From Streptomyces sp. VRA16 Mangrove soil (GTDB lineage: Bacteria; Actinomycetota; Actinomycetes; Streptomycetales; Streptomycetaceae): a stretch of DNA of 64,000 nucleotides. Under the pieces are notes generated by a model that had not been told where the DNA came from, did no database searches, and was given only the letters and a program-made list of their open reading frames with translations. Within the stretch, counting starts at the first letter, position 1. Every line of letters starts with the position of its first letter. This document shows positions 52,861 through 61,334 of this stretch, piece after piece. Made by a program: the position numbers and the translations under genes. The stretch spans positions 1 to 64,000 of the forward strand of contig NZ_JAFVLN010000002.1 of assembly GCF_017377775.1 (NCBI RefSeq), in the 5' to 3' direction.

Positions 52861-53052
52861 TCAGTCGTCGAAATGAGTTTTGGATCCGGCGGTGGAGGTC
52901 GTCGCGCCGCATTCTCGCAACACTCCGTAGTCACGCGCAGCCACCGCGCCATCAGGCAGCACATTCAACTGCAGTGCGGAGTCGTATGAGTACGACGCGC
53001 TGACCTCTGCCTCTCGCACGGGACGGGCATAGTTCAGAGCGAACGGTCGCAT
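52861..53052 (-). CDS. tgmA: ATP-grasp-modified RiPP precursor (TgmA-type)
   Basis: A 63-aa peptide. The leader opens with MRPFALNYARPVREAEVS, the (R)PFALxYARP element recognised in putative ATP-grasp target RiPPs, followed by SYDSALQLNVLPDGAVA. The C-terminal core TTSTAGSKTHFDD is rich in Thr/Ser donors (T51, T52, S53, T54, S57, T59) and ends in acids D62-D63, so omega-ester bonds between them are likely; K58 could give an amide. ATG 53052 is preferred because AGGAG is 5 nt upstream; an in-frame start at 53091 adds unrelated residues. The partner ligase follows 14 bp later. Confidence 0.87.
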   Translation of the reverse strand: MRPFALNYARPVREAEVSASYSYDSALQLNVLPDGAVAARDYGVLRECGATTSTAGSKTHFDD

Positions 53053-53213
53053 GAGCTCTCCTAGTTGGGGGGTGCACCAAGTCAAGCGCATGGTGACTCT
53101 CCGGCGTCACAGTCCTAGCGAAATTCTCAGATTCTCTCTGTAGGACGCGTCACACCCGCGGACGAGTTCATTCCGCCACGCTGAGTGATGACGCTACGTC
53201 AGGGCAGGGAAAA

Positions 53214-53235
53214 GGGCGGCTCTTTCGAGCCGCCC
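53214..53235 (-). terminator. intrinsic terminator of the GH4 gene
   Basis: GGGCGGCTC (53214-53222) and GAGCCGCCC (53227-53235) form a 9-bp stem with loop tttc. On the minus strand it is followed by a run of T (cccTTTTccc), about 70 bp past the GH4 stop. It separates the GH4 gene from the graspetide operon downstream. Confidence 0.75.
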
Positions 53236-53304
53236 CTCTTGATTACCGCCTTTACAGGCCTTTACACGTCCTCACACTGCCCTCCACACGCCGACGGGTT
53301 GATT

Positions 53305-54675
53305 TCAGCGCCCGGTGAGGTAGGCAAGCTCCGGGTGGGCCTCGGTGTAACCGTCGACGAGCCGGCGGGCGACGGCGACCGAGTCGACGAGCGGGTGCAG
53401 GGCGAACGCCTTGACGGCCGTCGTGCGCGAGCCGCTCGCCGCGGCGTCGAGCACCTCGCGCTCGACGGCCTTGACCGCGGTGACCAGGCCTGTGGCGTGC
53501 AGCGGCAGCGGGTCCACGGCGACCGGGTGGGCACCGCCCGCGTCGACCAGGCAGGGCACCTCGATCACGGCGTCGCTGTCGAGGACCGAAAGGGTGTGCC
53601 GGTTGCGGACGTTGAGGATCAGGGTGGTGCGCTCGTCGCGGGCGATGGCCCGCATGATGGCGAGGGCGACCTTCTCGTAGCCGCCGGACTCCAGGTCGTC
53701 GGCGTCGCGCTCACCGGCGCCGGCCGCCTCCCGGTTCTCCGCCATGTAGGTGGCCTCGCGCTCGGCCCGCGTACGGTCCCAGGTCGTGAGGGCGGGGGCC
53801 GCGGGGTCGGCCATCTCCGCGTAGAACCGGGCCTGTTGGTCGCGCAGGAACGCGCCGCGCGTCTGCTCGGCCTGCTGGTAGGCGCGGACGGTCTCGCGGT
53901 TGAAGTAGTAGTAGTGCAGGTACTCGTTGGGGATCGCGCCGAGCGAGCGCAGCCAGTCGGCGCCGAAGAGCTTGCCCTCCTCGAAGGAGCCGAGCAGTGC
54001 CGGATCGGCGAGCAGGCGGGGCAGTTCGTCCCGTCCTTCGACCTTCAATCCCCGTACCCAGCCCAGGTGGTTGAGGCCGACGTAGTCGATCCAGGCGCGG
54101 TCGGGGTCGGCGCCGAGGATCCGGGCGATGCGGCGGCCGAGCCCGACCGGCGAGTCGCAGATGCCGATGACGCGGTCGCCGAGGTGCCGGGACATGGCTT
54201 CCGTCACCAGGCCCGCCGGGTTGGTGAAGTTGATGACCCAGGCGTCGGGGGCGAGCCGCTCGACACGCCGCGCGATGTCGACGGCGACCGGCACGGTGCG
54301 CAGCCCGTAGGCGATGCCGCCCGCGCCGACGGTCTCCTGCCCCAGCACGCCCTCGGCGAGCGCCACCCGCTCGTCGGCCGCGCGCCCCTCAAGGCCGCCG
54401 ACCCGGATCGCGGAGAAGACGAAGTCGGCGCCGGTGAGCGCCTCGTCGAGATCGGTGGTGGCGGTCACGACCGGTGCGTCGGCGATGCCCGCGGCCTGGT
54501 CGGCGAGGACCCGGGTGATCGCGTCGAGGCGGGCCCGGTCGACGTCGTACAGGGTGACGTGGGTGACGCGTCCCTCGGCGTGGTCGCCGAGCAGCGCCGA
54601 GTACACCAGCGGGACGCGGAAGCCACCGCCGCCGAGGATCGTCAGCCGTGTCGAGGTCCCGCTCGTCGACGTCAC
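53305..54675 (-). CDS. GH4 family 6-phospho-beta-glucosidase-like
   Basis: A 456-aa NAD+- and Mn2+-dependent family 4 glycosidase. It has the Rossmann LTILGGGGFRVPLVYSALL, the DFVFSAIRVGGL segment, NFTNPAGLVTEAM, the metal-site Cys in ICDSPVGLGRRIA and His in GLNHLGWVRGL. GH4 enzymes oxidise C3 of a (6-phospho)glycoside before cleavage. The CDSP and SxIRVGG motifs favour beta-glucosides over alpha-glucosides/galactosides. No PTS genes are in the window, so a non-phosphorylated or 6-phospho substrate cannot be told apart. GTG 54675 is the start; a terminator follows. Confidence 0.9.
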   Translation of the reverse strand: MTSTSGTSTRLTILGGGGFRVPLVYSALLGDHAEGRVTHVTLYDVDRARLDAITRVLADQAAGIADAPVVTATTDLDEALTGADFVFSAIRVGGLEGRAADERVALAEGVLGQETVGAGGIAYGLRTVPVAVDIARRVERLAPDAWVINFTNPAGLVTEAMSRHLGDRVIGICDSPVGLGRRIARILGADPDRAWIDYVGLNHLGWVRGLKVEGRDELPRLLADPALLGSFEEGKLFGADWLRSLGAIPNEYLHYYYFNRETVRAYQQAEQTRGAFLRDQQARFYAEMADPAAPALTTWDRTRAEREATYMAENREAAGAGERDADDLESGGYEKVALAIMRAIARDERTTLILNVRNRHTLSVLDSDAVIEVPCLVDAGGAHPVAVDPLPLHATGLVTAVKAVEREVLDAAASGSRTTAVKAFALHPLVDSVAVARRLVDGYTEAHPELAYLTGR

Positions 54676-54802
54676 GTCACAACCGCCCTTGGTCTTGGGG
54701 ACATCCCGGCGGACATCCGCAATCTTCGCGTTTCACCAGGTCACGACGGTACCCCGCACCGGCCCGTGGCGGCCGTACCGACGCATGGTGCAGGCTACGG
54801 CC

Positions 54803-55654
54803 ATGCCCAGATCCTTACAGCACAGACGACTTGCCCGCGCGGCCGCACTCTGCGCGGCGACCGCCCTCGCCCTGACCGCGGGTGGCACGGTGGGTTCGGC
54901 GAGCGCCGCCGAACCCACCTGGACCGAGTCCGGCACGTCGTACGTGGACTCCCTGACCGGCAGCCAGGGCCTGGCGAGCCGCGCCGACGGCTCCCTTCTG
55001 CACCGGGGCCTCGCCTCGATCCCGCTCTCGCTGCGGATCGCGGGCTGGTCGCACGTCGGGGACCCGGACATCGCGCGCGGCTACACCTTCGACGCGTACC
55101 AGGGCGGTGACTCAGCCACGAAGAAGATGTACGCGGTGACGGCGCCCGACGGGAAGCGCACGACGTACGAACACGCCCTGGATCAGGGCGAGTTACTCAA
55201 CAACTCGTTCGCGTCCGTGTCGCCCGACGGGCAGTGGCTGGTGTCCGGCGAGTGGGGCGCCATGGGCCGCCTCCAGGTCTTCCCCACGCCGGTCCTCAAC
55301 CCGTCCGCACCCGCCCCCGGCACGAACCTCCCTCAGGCCGGGCAGATTTCCCTCGACCGCCCGGTGCGGAACGTCCAGGGCTGCGACTTCACCGACGCCA
55401 CCCACCTGCTCTGCTCGTCCGACGACACCACCAAGGAAGTCCTGGAGGTCGCCCTCGACCGCCCCCTGGACGGCAACCCGGTGACCGGCCACGTCTCGTC
55501 CCTCTTCGCGATCCCCCAACGCAGCATCTGCTCGGGCTCGTTCGAGGCGGAGGGCATCGACTACGACGCGACACGCGGCGCCCTGCGCGTCGAGGTCGTT
55601 CCGCCGTCGCCGTGCCTGGTGACGACCGCCGTCATCACGTACACGAAGAAGTAG
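54803..55654 (+). CDS. secreted protein of unknown function
   Basis: A 283-aa exported protein with a clear signal peptide (RRLARAAALCAATALALTAGG to SASA). The mature part has PDGQWLVSGEWGAMGRLQVF, CDFTDATHLLCSSDD and ICSGSFEAEGIDYDATRGAL, a pattern of a small beta-propeller or sandwich; several cysteines probably pair. Similar sequences are common in Streptomyces as hypothetical secreted proteins. ATG 54803 is used, with 54785 as an alternative. It is divergent from GH4 and followed by a small hairpin at 55654-55668. Confidence 0.78.
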   Translation: MPRSLQHRRLARAAALCAATALALTAGGTVGSASAAEPTWTESGTSYVDSLTGSQGLASRADGSLLHRGLASIPLSLRIAGWSHVGDPDIARGYTFDAYQGGDSATKKMYAVTAPDGKRTTYEHALDQGELLNNSFASVSPDGQWLVSGEWGAMGRLQVFPTPVLNPSAPAPGTNLPQAGQISLDRPVRNVQGCDFTDATHLLCSSDDTTKEVLEVALDRPLDGNPVTGHVSSLFAIPQRSICSGSFEAEGIDYDATRGALRVEVVPPSPCLVTTAVITYTKK

Positions 55655-55668
55655 CCGAGCCCCTCGGC
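55654..55668 (+). terminator. small hairpin at the stop codon
   Basis: GCCGAG-CCC-CTCGGC (55654-55659, 55663-55668) directly follows the stop of the secreted protein gene. It is short but perfect. Confidence 0.4.
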
Positions 55669-55702
55669 GGCCGACCGCCCCGCCCGGGATCGGTGGTCAG
55701 GG

Positions 55703-55777
55703 CGGGGCGTGGCGCAGAGGTGGGCGCGCGCGGTCTTCACGATCGTGAGGGCACCGGTTCAGATCCGGCCGCCCCTG
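55703..55777 (+). other. degenerate tRNA-like sequence (tRNA-Pro-like ends)
   Basis: cggggcgtggcgcag is the 5' part of Streptomyces tRNA-Pro, with a good D-stem (gcgc/gcgc), and accggttcagatccggc followed by cgcccc gives a T-arm and acceptor 3' side. The middle (cgcggtcttcacgatcgtgaggg) does not fold into a normal 7-nt anticodon loop. It looks like a decayed or partial tRNA, possibly an integration remnant, not a working tRNA. Confidence 0.3.
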
Positions 55778-55871
55778 CCCCGCCCAGCCCCGCCCCAGCG
55801 CGCGGCCGGTGGCGGACCGGATTCTGATGCCCTCGTGTTCCTCTTCATGCTCCACCGGGCGACGGACGCGG

Positions 55872-56294
55872 CTACGGACGCCACTCCTCGCGGTAGCCGG
55901 GCCGGTCCTCGTAGGGCAGGGCGAGGTCGAGCAGGTCGGGGCAGGGCCAGGGTTCGCCGTCGTACTGGCAGGCGTCGGCGGCGGACCACGGCCGCTCGGG
56001 GTCGCCTTCGGCCGGGCTCAGGAGGTGACGCCCCAGAACTCGCCGTTTGGCGTCGACCTCGCGCAGCACCCGCGCCGGATCGAAGGCAGCGACGAAGGTG
56101 GCGAGGTCCTGAGCGGCGGAGGCCCGTTCCCTCGACGCCCCGTGCGGCGCGGGCCGGGACGCGCGGGCCCTCTCGCCCTCACGATCGTCACCTGCGCCGT
56201 CCCACTGGTCGTCGGACAGCCGCTCCGACACCGCCCGCGCGATCCGCTCGTCCTCGTCGAACTGCGCGCCGAGCCACTTCACCAGACCGTCCAC
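55872..56294 (-). CDS. DUF6221-like protein
   Basis: A 140-aa soluble protein. The pattern VKWLGAQFDEDERIARAV, then an Arg-rich linker, FDPARVLREVDAKRRVL and LALPYEDRPGYREEWRP at the C-terminus fits the actinobacterial DUF6221 family, often found near phage or plasmid genes. GTG 56294 (with GGGGGGAG close upstream) is taken; GTG 56282 is also possible. The function is unknown. The nearby tRNA-like sequence suggests a past integration event. Confidence 0.65.
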   Translation of the reverse strand: MDGLVKWLGAQFDEDERIARAVSERLSDDQWDGAGDDREGERARASRPAPHGASRERASAAQDLATFVAAFDPARVLREVDAKRRVLGRHLLSPAEGDPERPWSAADACQYDGEPWPCPDLLDLALPYEDRPGYREEWRP

Positions 56295-56714
56295 GATCTC
56301 CCCCCTACGCGAGCGCCCTGCCGGCGTCCAGTGTTGCGCAGGGCGACCCTTCGCAGCAGCCGGGTGCAGCAGCAGCGCGCGTGGGTGCGTGCACTGCGCG
56401 CCCCTCCATGAACACCGCGGCTGCCACCGAAGCTCCCTTGCGTCCGACGGCAGCCGCTTCCCCGCATGCGGGCCGGGCTGGGGGGTGTGACCCGATCCCT
56501 CACGCACCCTCTTCGCCGCCACCACGGCGAAAGGATGCGGCAGCCGGGCGGCGCCGCAGGACAGTCTCCGCCTCCGTGTCCACCAGGGCACGGTGATACG
56601 GACGTTGTCGTCCCCCTGCTCGCCGCTCCAGGCGGCCCGCTCCGGACGGCGGGAACACGTCGACTGCGGCAGCCGCCGTGTGAGCAGGGACGCTCATGGG
56701 AACGGGTCAGGATC
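56295..56714. other. 420-bp gap without a recognisable gene
   Basis: No ORF with protein-like composition and a ribosome site is seen. It should hold the divergent promoters of the DUF6221-like and MFS genes; a cccgcatgcggg palindrome near 56462 is the only notable dyad. Confidence 0.5.
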
Positions 56715-57989
56715 ATGACAGAGACCGTGATCATCACCCCCCGCCCCGTTCACCCGCTGCGCCAACTCCTCGCCGCCTCCGTCGGCAACGCCGTCGAGTG
56801 GTACGACTGGTACGCGTACACCTTTCTGGCGACCTATATAGCCGACCAGGTCTTTCCCCGGAGTGCCGACAACTCGCTCGTGCCGCTGTTGTCCACGTTC
56901 GCCGTCTTCGCCGTCGGGTTCTTCATGCGGCCTGTCGGAGGGCTGCTGATGGGGGCGGTCGCCGACCGGCGCGGGCGGCGGGCCGCGTTGACGGTGACGA
57001 TTCTGCTCATGGGCGGCAGCAGTCTGCTGGTCGGCATCACACCGACGTACGCGTCCGTGGGCGTGCTCGCGCCGGTCGTGCTGGTGCTCGCCAGGCTGCT
57101 CCAGGGGCTGTCCGTGGGCGGGGAGTTCGCCGCGTCGACGACGTTCCTGGTGGAGTCGGCGGGGCCGGGGCGGCGCGGGCTGTTCTCGTCGTTCCAGTAC
57201 GTGTCCACGTCCATCGGGCAACTGGTGGCGTCCGGCGTCGCCGCGCTGCTGGTGGCCTCGCTCTCCGACGGGCAGATGGACAGCTGGGGGTGGCGGATCC
57301 CGTTCCTTGCGGGGGCCCTGCTGAGCCTGGTCGGGTTCTGGATCCGGCAGGGCGCGCGGGAGACCCGCACCGGGGACGCGCGCCGCCCCGGGCTCTTCGA
57401 CGCGCTGCGCCACCACCCGCGCCAGTCGCTGCTGATCTGCGGCATCACGGCGGGCGGCACGCTGGCGTACTACACGTGGACGTCGTACCTGCCGACGTAC
57501 GCGGAGCTCAACACCGGGATCGACAAGGCGGACGCGCTGCTGGCGGGCACGGTCTCGCTGGGGTTCTTCGCGCTGCTGCAGCCGGTCGGCGGGCTGCTCT
57601 CCGACCGTTTCGGCCGCAAGCCGCTGCTGCTCTTCTTCGGGCTCGGCTTCGCGCTGCTGAGCGTGCCGCTGCTGCACTCGCTCAGTGGGTCCTTCGTCGG
57701 GCTGCTGCTCGTGCAGTGCGCGGGCATGGTGCTGCTCACCGGGTTCACGTCGATCTCGGCGGCGGTCAACGCCGAGGTGTTCCCCGCGCGGGTGCGGGCG
57801 GCCGGGATCGGGTTCCCGTACTCGCTGACGGTGGCGCTGTTCGGCGGTACGGCGCCGTACATGGGGACGTGGTTCAAGGAGAGCGGCCACAGCGGGCTCT
57901 TCCCCTGGTACGTGGCCGCGCTCTGCCTCGTGTCCTCCGCCGTCTATCTGCGGCTGCCCGAGAGCGCCCACCGGGAGCTCGACCGCTGA
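56715..57989 (+). CDS. MHS-type MFS transporter
   Basis: A 424-aa membrane protein with 12 helices of the metabolite:H+ symporter group (KgtP/ProP/ShiA-like). Landmarks are ASVGNAVEWYDWYAYTFLATY, FFMRPVGGLLMGAVADRRGRR (motif A), ARLLQGLSVGGEFAASTTFL and the second motif A GLLSDRFGRKPLLL. It imports a carboxylate, osmolyte or aromatic acid with protons. The ATG at 56715 has only a weak AGGA upstream. It is not clustered with catabolic genes, so the substrate is open; alpha-ketoglutarate or an aromatic acid are reasonable guesses. Confidence 0.88.
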   Translation: MTETVIITPRPVHPLRQLLAASVGNAVEWYDWYAYTFLATYIADQVFPRSADNSLVPLLSTFAVFAVGFFMRPVGGLLMGAVADRRGRRAALTVTILLMGGSSLLVGITPTYASVGVLAPVVLVLARLLQGLSVGGEFAASTTFLVESAGPGRRGLFSSFQYVSTSIGQLVASGVAALLVASLSDGQMDSWGWRIPFLAGALLSLVGFWIRQGARETRTGDARRPGLFDALRHHPRQSLLICGITAGGTLAYYTWTSYLPTYAELNTGIDKADALLAGTVSLGFFALLQPVGGLLSDRFGRKPLLLFFGLGFALLSVPLLHSLSGSFVGLLLVQCAGMVLLTGFTSISAAVNAEVFPARVRAAGIGFPYSLTVALFGGTAPYMGTWFKESGHSGLFPWYVAALCLVSSAVYLRLPESAHRELDR

Positions 57990-58086
57990 CCGCACGCGTG
58001 GCCGGGCGGGCGTTCTTGCGCGTCGGGCGGGGAGCCAGGAGGGTGAGGGCGTGACCGGGCCGGGCGTGACTCAGGAGGTATCCCGG

Positions 58087-59295
58087 ATGGCAGGGACGCG
58101 CAGCAGTGGCTCGACCGGACGGCGCAGGTTCCTCGGTGCCGGGTTCGCGATCGCGGCCGGCGCCCTCGTCCCCGCGCCGACGGCCCGGCCTGCCGCCCCC
58201 GCCGAGGCCCCGGGGCCGTCCACGGTGACGTCCGCGTCGACCCCCGCTTCCCGGTCCCGCAGGAGCCGTCCGCGTCCGCTGTATCTCGGCACCTACACCT
58301 CGCAGCAGGGCGGCGGCACCGGTATCGGGACCGCCACGTACGACCCCCGCAGCGGGGCGGTCACCGGGACCGGGACGATCGACGGTGTCGCCGATCCGTC
58401 GTATCTCGCCGTGCATCCGAACGGCCGGACGCTGTACGCGGTCGACGAGCGGCAGGACGGTGGCGTGACGGCCGTCCGGCTCGCCGACCGCAAGGTTCTC
58501 GGCACCCGCTCGACCGGCGGCGCGGGCCCCTGCCATCTGTGCGTGCACCCGTCGGGGCGCTGGCTGCTGAGCGCCAACTACCTGTCGGGCAGCGTCGCCG
58601 TGCACCCCGTCGACGCGTCCGGCGCGCTCGGCGGGCGCACCGCGCTGGTCACGCACGACACGCCCGCGCCGGGCCCGGGACAGCAGGGCCCGCACGCGCA
58701 CCAGATCGTCACGAGCCCGGACGGCGGCCATGTCCTCGCGGTCGATCTCGGCAACGACACGGTGTACACGTACCGGCTCGACACCGCGGCGGGGACGCTC
58801 ACACAGGTCTCGTACGCGACGCTGCGTCCGGGCGCGGGGCCGCGGCATCTGACGTTCCATCCCGGCGGCCGGTACGCGTACCTGGCCAACGAGGTCGACA
58901 ACACCGTCGTCGTCTGCGGCTACGAGGCGGGCAGCGGGCGGCTGACGCCCGGCGCCCCGCAGTCCACCGGCACGGGTGAGGGGACCAGCTATCCGGCGCA
59001 GCTCCTCGTCACGGCCGAGGGCCGGTTCGCGTATCTCGCCAACCGCGGGCACAACAGCCTGACCAGGTACGCGATCGAGGACGGCGGGGCGCGGCTGCGG
59101 CTGCTCGACACGGTGCCGGTGGGCGGCGACTTCCCCCGGCAGATCGCGTTCTCGCCGGACGAGCGGCTGCTGTTCGCGGCGAACCAGAAGTCGGGTTCCG
59201 TGTCCGTGTTCCGCGTCGATCACTGCTCCGGTGAACTCACGTCCACGGGCAAGGGGTTCGCGGCGCCCATCGCGGTGTGCGCCCTGCCGCTGTAG
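58087..59295 (+). CDS. Tat-exported lactonase-like beta-propeller (YbhE/Pgl family)
   Basis: A 402-aa protein with a Tat signal (TGRRRFLGAGFAIAAG) and a seven-bladed propeller related to 6-phosphogluconolactonase of the YbhE type. Blades are marked by YLGTYTSQQGGGTGIGTATYD, PSYLAVHPNGRTLYAVDE, GPCHLCVHPSGRWLLSANYLSG and GPRHLTFHPGGRYAYLANEVDN. The export signal means it acts outside the cell on a lactone, perhaps from sugar oxidation, not in the pentose phosphate pathway. AGGAGG is 8 nt before ATG 58087. Confidence 0.9.
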   Translation: MAGTRSSGSTGRRRFLGAGFAIAAGALVPAPTARPAAPAEAPGPSTVTSASTPASRSRRSRPRPLYLGTYTSQQGGGTGIGTATYDPRSGAVTGTGTIDGVADPSYLAVHPNGRTLYAVDERQDGGVTAVRLADRKVLGTRSTGGAGPCHLCVHPSGRWLLSANYLSGSVAVHPVDASGALGGRTALVTHDTPAPGPGQQGPHAHQIVTSPDGGHVLAVDLGNDTVYTYRLDTAAGTLTQVSYATLRPGAGPRHLTFHPGGRYAYLANEVDNTVVVCGYEAGSGRLTPGAPQSTGTGEGTSYPAQLLVTAEGRFAYLANRGHNSLTRYAIEDGGARLRLLDTVPVGGDFPRQIAFSPDERLLFAANQKSGSVSVFRVDHCSGELTSTGKGFAAPIAVCALPL

Positions 59296-59415
59296 CGGAG
59301 CGGCGTCACCGGGCGCCCGAGCGGCGCGGGTGTAACTGCGGTGAAGCACGTGCTCAACGGGAAGTTCACGGGCGGGTGATGAAGTCCCCCTACCCTGAGC
59401 GATCTTGGAGGAGCC

Positions 59416-59697
59416 GTGAGCGAGCCCTTGAGCGAGGAGCAGTTGGACGCCTACATACGGGCGCGGCTGAGCCTGGCCGGTTTCGACCTGAGCAAGCTGC
59501 CGGAACAGCCGGACCCGGCGACGGGGGTGCCGACGCGCACCCAGGCGCTGGCCTCCCTGAGGTCGTTCGTCGCCTCGACCCCCGCCGCGCTGTCGTCGTG
59601 GAGCCCGCCCGCGAAGAGTCCGGAGTACGCGCAGCAGGAATCGGCGCCGTTGATCTATCCGTCGATCGCCGAGGCGTGGGGCGGTGAGGACCGATGA
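59416..59697 (+). CDS. small protein coupled to the Tat amidase
   Basis: A 93-aa acidic soluble protein (SEEQLDAYIRARLSLAGFDLSKLPE; QALASLRSFVASTPAALSSW) with no signal peptide. GTG 59416 has GGAGGAG upstream, and its stop overlaps the amidase start (ATGA, 4 bp), so expression is tied. Small helical partners such as AtzG (DUF4089) assist certain amidases; this could be a distant equivalent, a Tat chaperone, or an unrelated stability factor. I do not recognise the family. Confidence 0.75.
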   Translation: MSEPLSEEQLDAYIRARLSLAGFDLSKLPEQPDPATGVPTRTQALASLRSFVASTPAALSSWSPPAKSPEYAQQESAPLIYPSIAEAWGGEDR

Positions 59698-61277
59698 ACT
59701 CCCGGCGCGCCCTCAACAGACGTACGTTCCTGGCGAGTTCGGCCGCCGCCGCGGCCGTCGCCACGGGCGGACTGCCGATGGTGGCGGCTCCGGCCCGCGC
59801 CGCCACCGGTTCCGGCAGGGCGCCCGCTCTGCCCGACATCGACGTCCGTGACGCCGCCCGCACCGACCCGTCGGAGGCCACGCTCGCCGAGGCCGCCGTG
59901 CTCATGCGGCGCGGGAAGCTGACCGCCGTGGAGCTGGTGCAGGCCCACCTGGAGCGGATCGAGTCGTTCGACTCGACGTACCAGGCGTACGCGGAGGTGA
60001 CCGGGGACAGCGCGCTGGCCGCCGCGCGGAAGGCGGACCGCGGGGAAGGTCCCGCCGGGCCGCTGCGCGGCATCCCGCTCTGCATCAAGGACAACTACTT
60101 CACGGCCGGCGTGCCGACGCGCTGCAACTCGTACGTCTTCGAGGACTTCGTGCCCGACGCCGACGCGACGGCGGTGGCCCGGCTGAAGGGTGCGGGCGGC
60201 ATCGTGCTCGGCAAGGGGCAGATGGGTCCGCTCGCCACCACACGCGCCACCAGGCCGAACGGGACCGTCACCACCGTCAACGCCTGGACTCCGGACGACC
60301 CGTCCGTCGACCCGGGCGGCTCGTCGACGGGGCCCGCGTGCGCGGTCGCGGCGCGTCTCGCCGTGTCGTCGATCGGCACCCAGACCGGCGGCTCCATCGT
60401 GCTGCCGTCCAACCAGCAGAACCTGACCGGGCTCAAGCCAACGATGGGGCGGGTCTCGATCCACGGCGTCATCCCGCTCTCCTTCACCCGGGACCATGCG
60501 GGCCCGCTGGCGCGCGACGCGATGGACGCGGCGCTGATGCTGACGGTCATGGCGGGCCCGGACGCCGCCGACCCGCGCACCCTCGGACTGCCGGACGTGC
60601 CCGATCTGGTGCGGGCGGCGACCCCGGTCCGCGGGCGCGGCGGCGCGGTACGGATGCGGCGCGCGACGCGGATCGGGGTGCCGGCGGACTTCCTGTCGGG
60701 GAGCGCGAAGGCGCTGCGGCAGGCGTTCCTCGACCGGCTCGACGCGATTGCGGGGGTGACGCTGGTGGACGTGGCGTACCCGGCCGACTGGTCGCTGCTG
60801 ACCGGGGACTTCAACGCGGCAAGGCTGTCCGAGCGCACCGAGCCGTTCCGGCACTGGCTGCGCGAGGACCCTGCCAAGTTCGGTGTGTCGCTGCTCAGTT
60901 GGCTTCAGGGCCTGATGATCTCGGGCGACGAGTGGATCACGGCGCAGCGCGCCAAGACGCATCTGCTGCGGGAGGTCCTGGACACGGTGATGGCGCGGTG
61001 CGACGTGCTGTTGCAGACCGGTCCCGTGCCGTTCGACATCCTCGGGCTTCCGGAGATCGCGTTCCCGGTCGGGTTCTCCGCCGCGGGAGTTCCCGCCGGG
61101 GTGATCCTCGGCGGCCAACCGTACGAGGAGGACCGGCTGTTGGAGGTGGCGGCCGCCTATCAGGCCGTCACGGACTGGCACACCCGGCGGCCCGCGGACC
61201 CCGCCGCGTTCAAGGCTCGTACGGCCCGTGCGTCCGTGCGGCTGAGCGCGGAGGAGGCCGCCGCGCAGAGCGCGTGA
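59694..61277 (+). CDS. Tat-exported amidase-signature protein
   Basis: A 527-aa amidase-signature enzyme with a Tat signal (NRRTFLASSAAAAAVATGG to ARA). The Ser-cisSer-Lys set can be traced: Lys in GIPLCIKDNYF, cis-Ser in PGGSSTGPACAVAARL and nucleophilic Ser in GTQTGGSIVLPSNQQNLTG. It cleaves amides or, less often, esters outside the cytoplasm. It is translationally coupled to the 93-aa gene upstream and convergent with the GH31 gene, sharing a hairpin at 61286-61323. The substrate is unknown. Confidence 0.92.
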   Translation: MNSRRALNRRTFLASSAAAAAVATGGLPMVAAPARAATGSGRAPALPDIDVRDAARTDPSEATLAEAAVLMRRGKLTAVELVQAHLERIESFDSTYQAYAEVTGDSALAAARKADRGEGPAGPLRGIPLCIKDNYFTAGVPTRCNSYVFEDFVPDADATAVARLKGAGGIVLGKGQMGPLATTRATRPNGTVTTVNAWTPDDPSVDPGGSSTGPACAVAARLAVSSIGTQTGGSIVLPSNQQNLTGLKPTMGRVSIHGVIPLSFTRDHAGPLARDAMDAALMLTVMAGPDAADPRTLGLPDVPDLVRAATPVRGRGGAVRMRRATRIGVPADFLSGSAKALRQAFLDRLDAIAGVTLVDVAYPADWSLLTGDFNAARLSERTEPFRHWLREDPAKFGVSLLSWLQGLMISGDEWITAQRAKTHLLREVLDTVMARCDVLLQTGPVPFDILGLPEIAFPVGFSAAGVPAGVILGGQPYEEDRLLEVAAAYQAVTDWHTRRPADPAAFKARTARASVRLSAEEAAAQSA

Positions 61278-61285
61278 CCGGTGGT

Positions 61286-61323
61286 GCGTCCGTCACCGGA
61301 TCGGACGACTCGGTGACGGACGC
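61286..61323. terminator. bidirectional hairpin between amidase and GH31 genes
   Basis: GCGTCCGTCACC (61286-61297) is perfectly inverted at 61312-61323 around a 14-nt loop, between the convergent amidase and GH31 stops. Confidence 0.7.
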
Positions 61324-61334
61324 GGCCGGGGTCG

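Noticed and set aside
53053..53304. Additional small gene (methyltransferase or second precursor) upstream of the graspetide precursor
   Set aside because: No reading frame with a leader-like or enzyme-like sequence is present; the gap holds the GH4 terminator and a likely promoter region.
55703..55777. Functional tRNA-Pro gene
   Set aside because: The anticodon arm cannot form a standard 7-nt loop, and the T-loop has TTCAGAT instead of the usual TTCRANY pattern.
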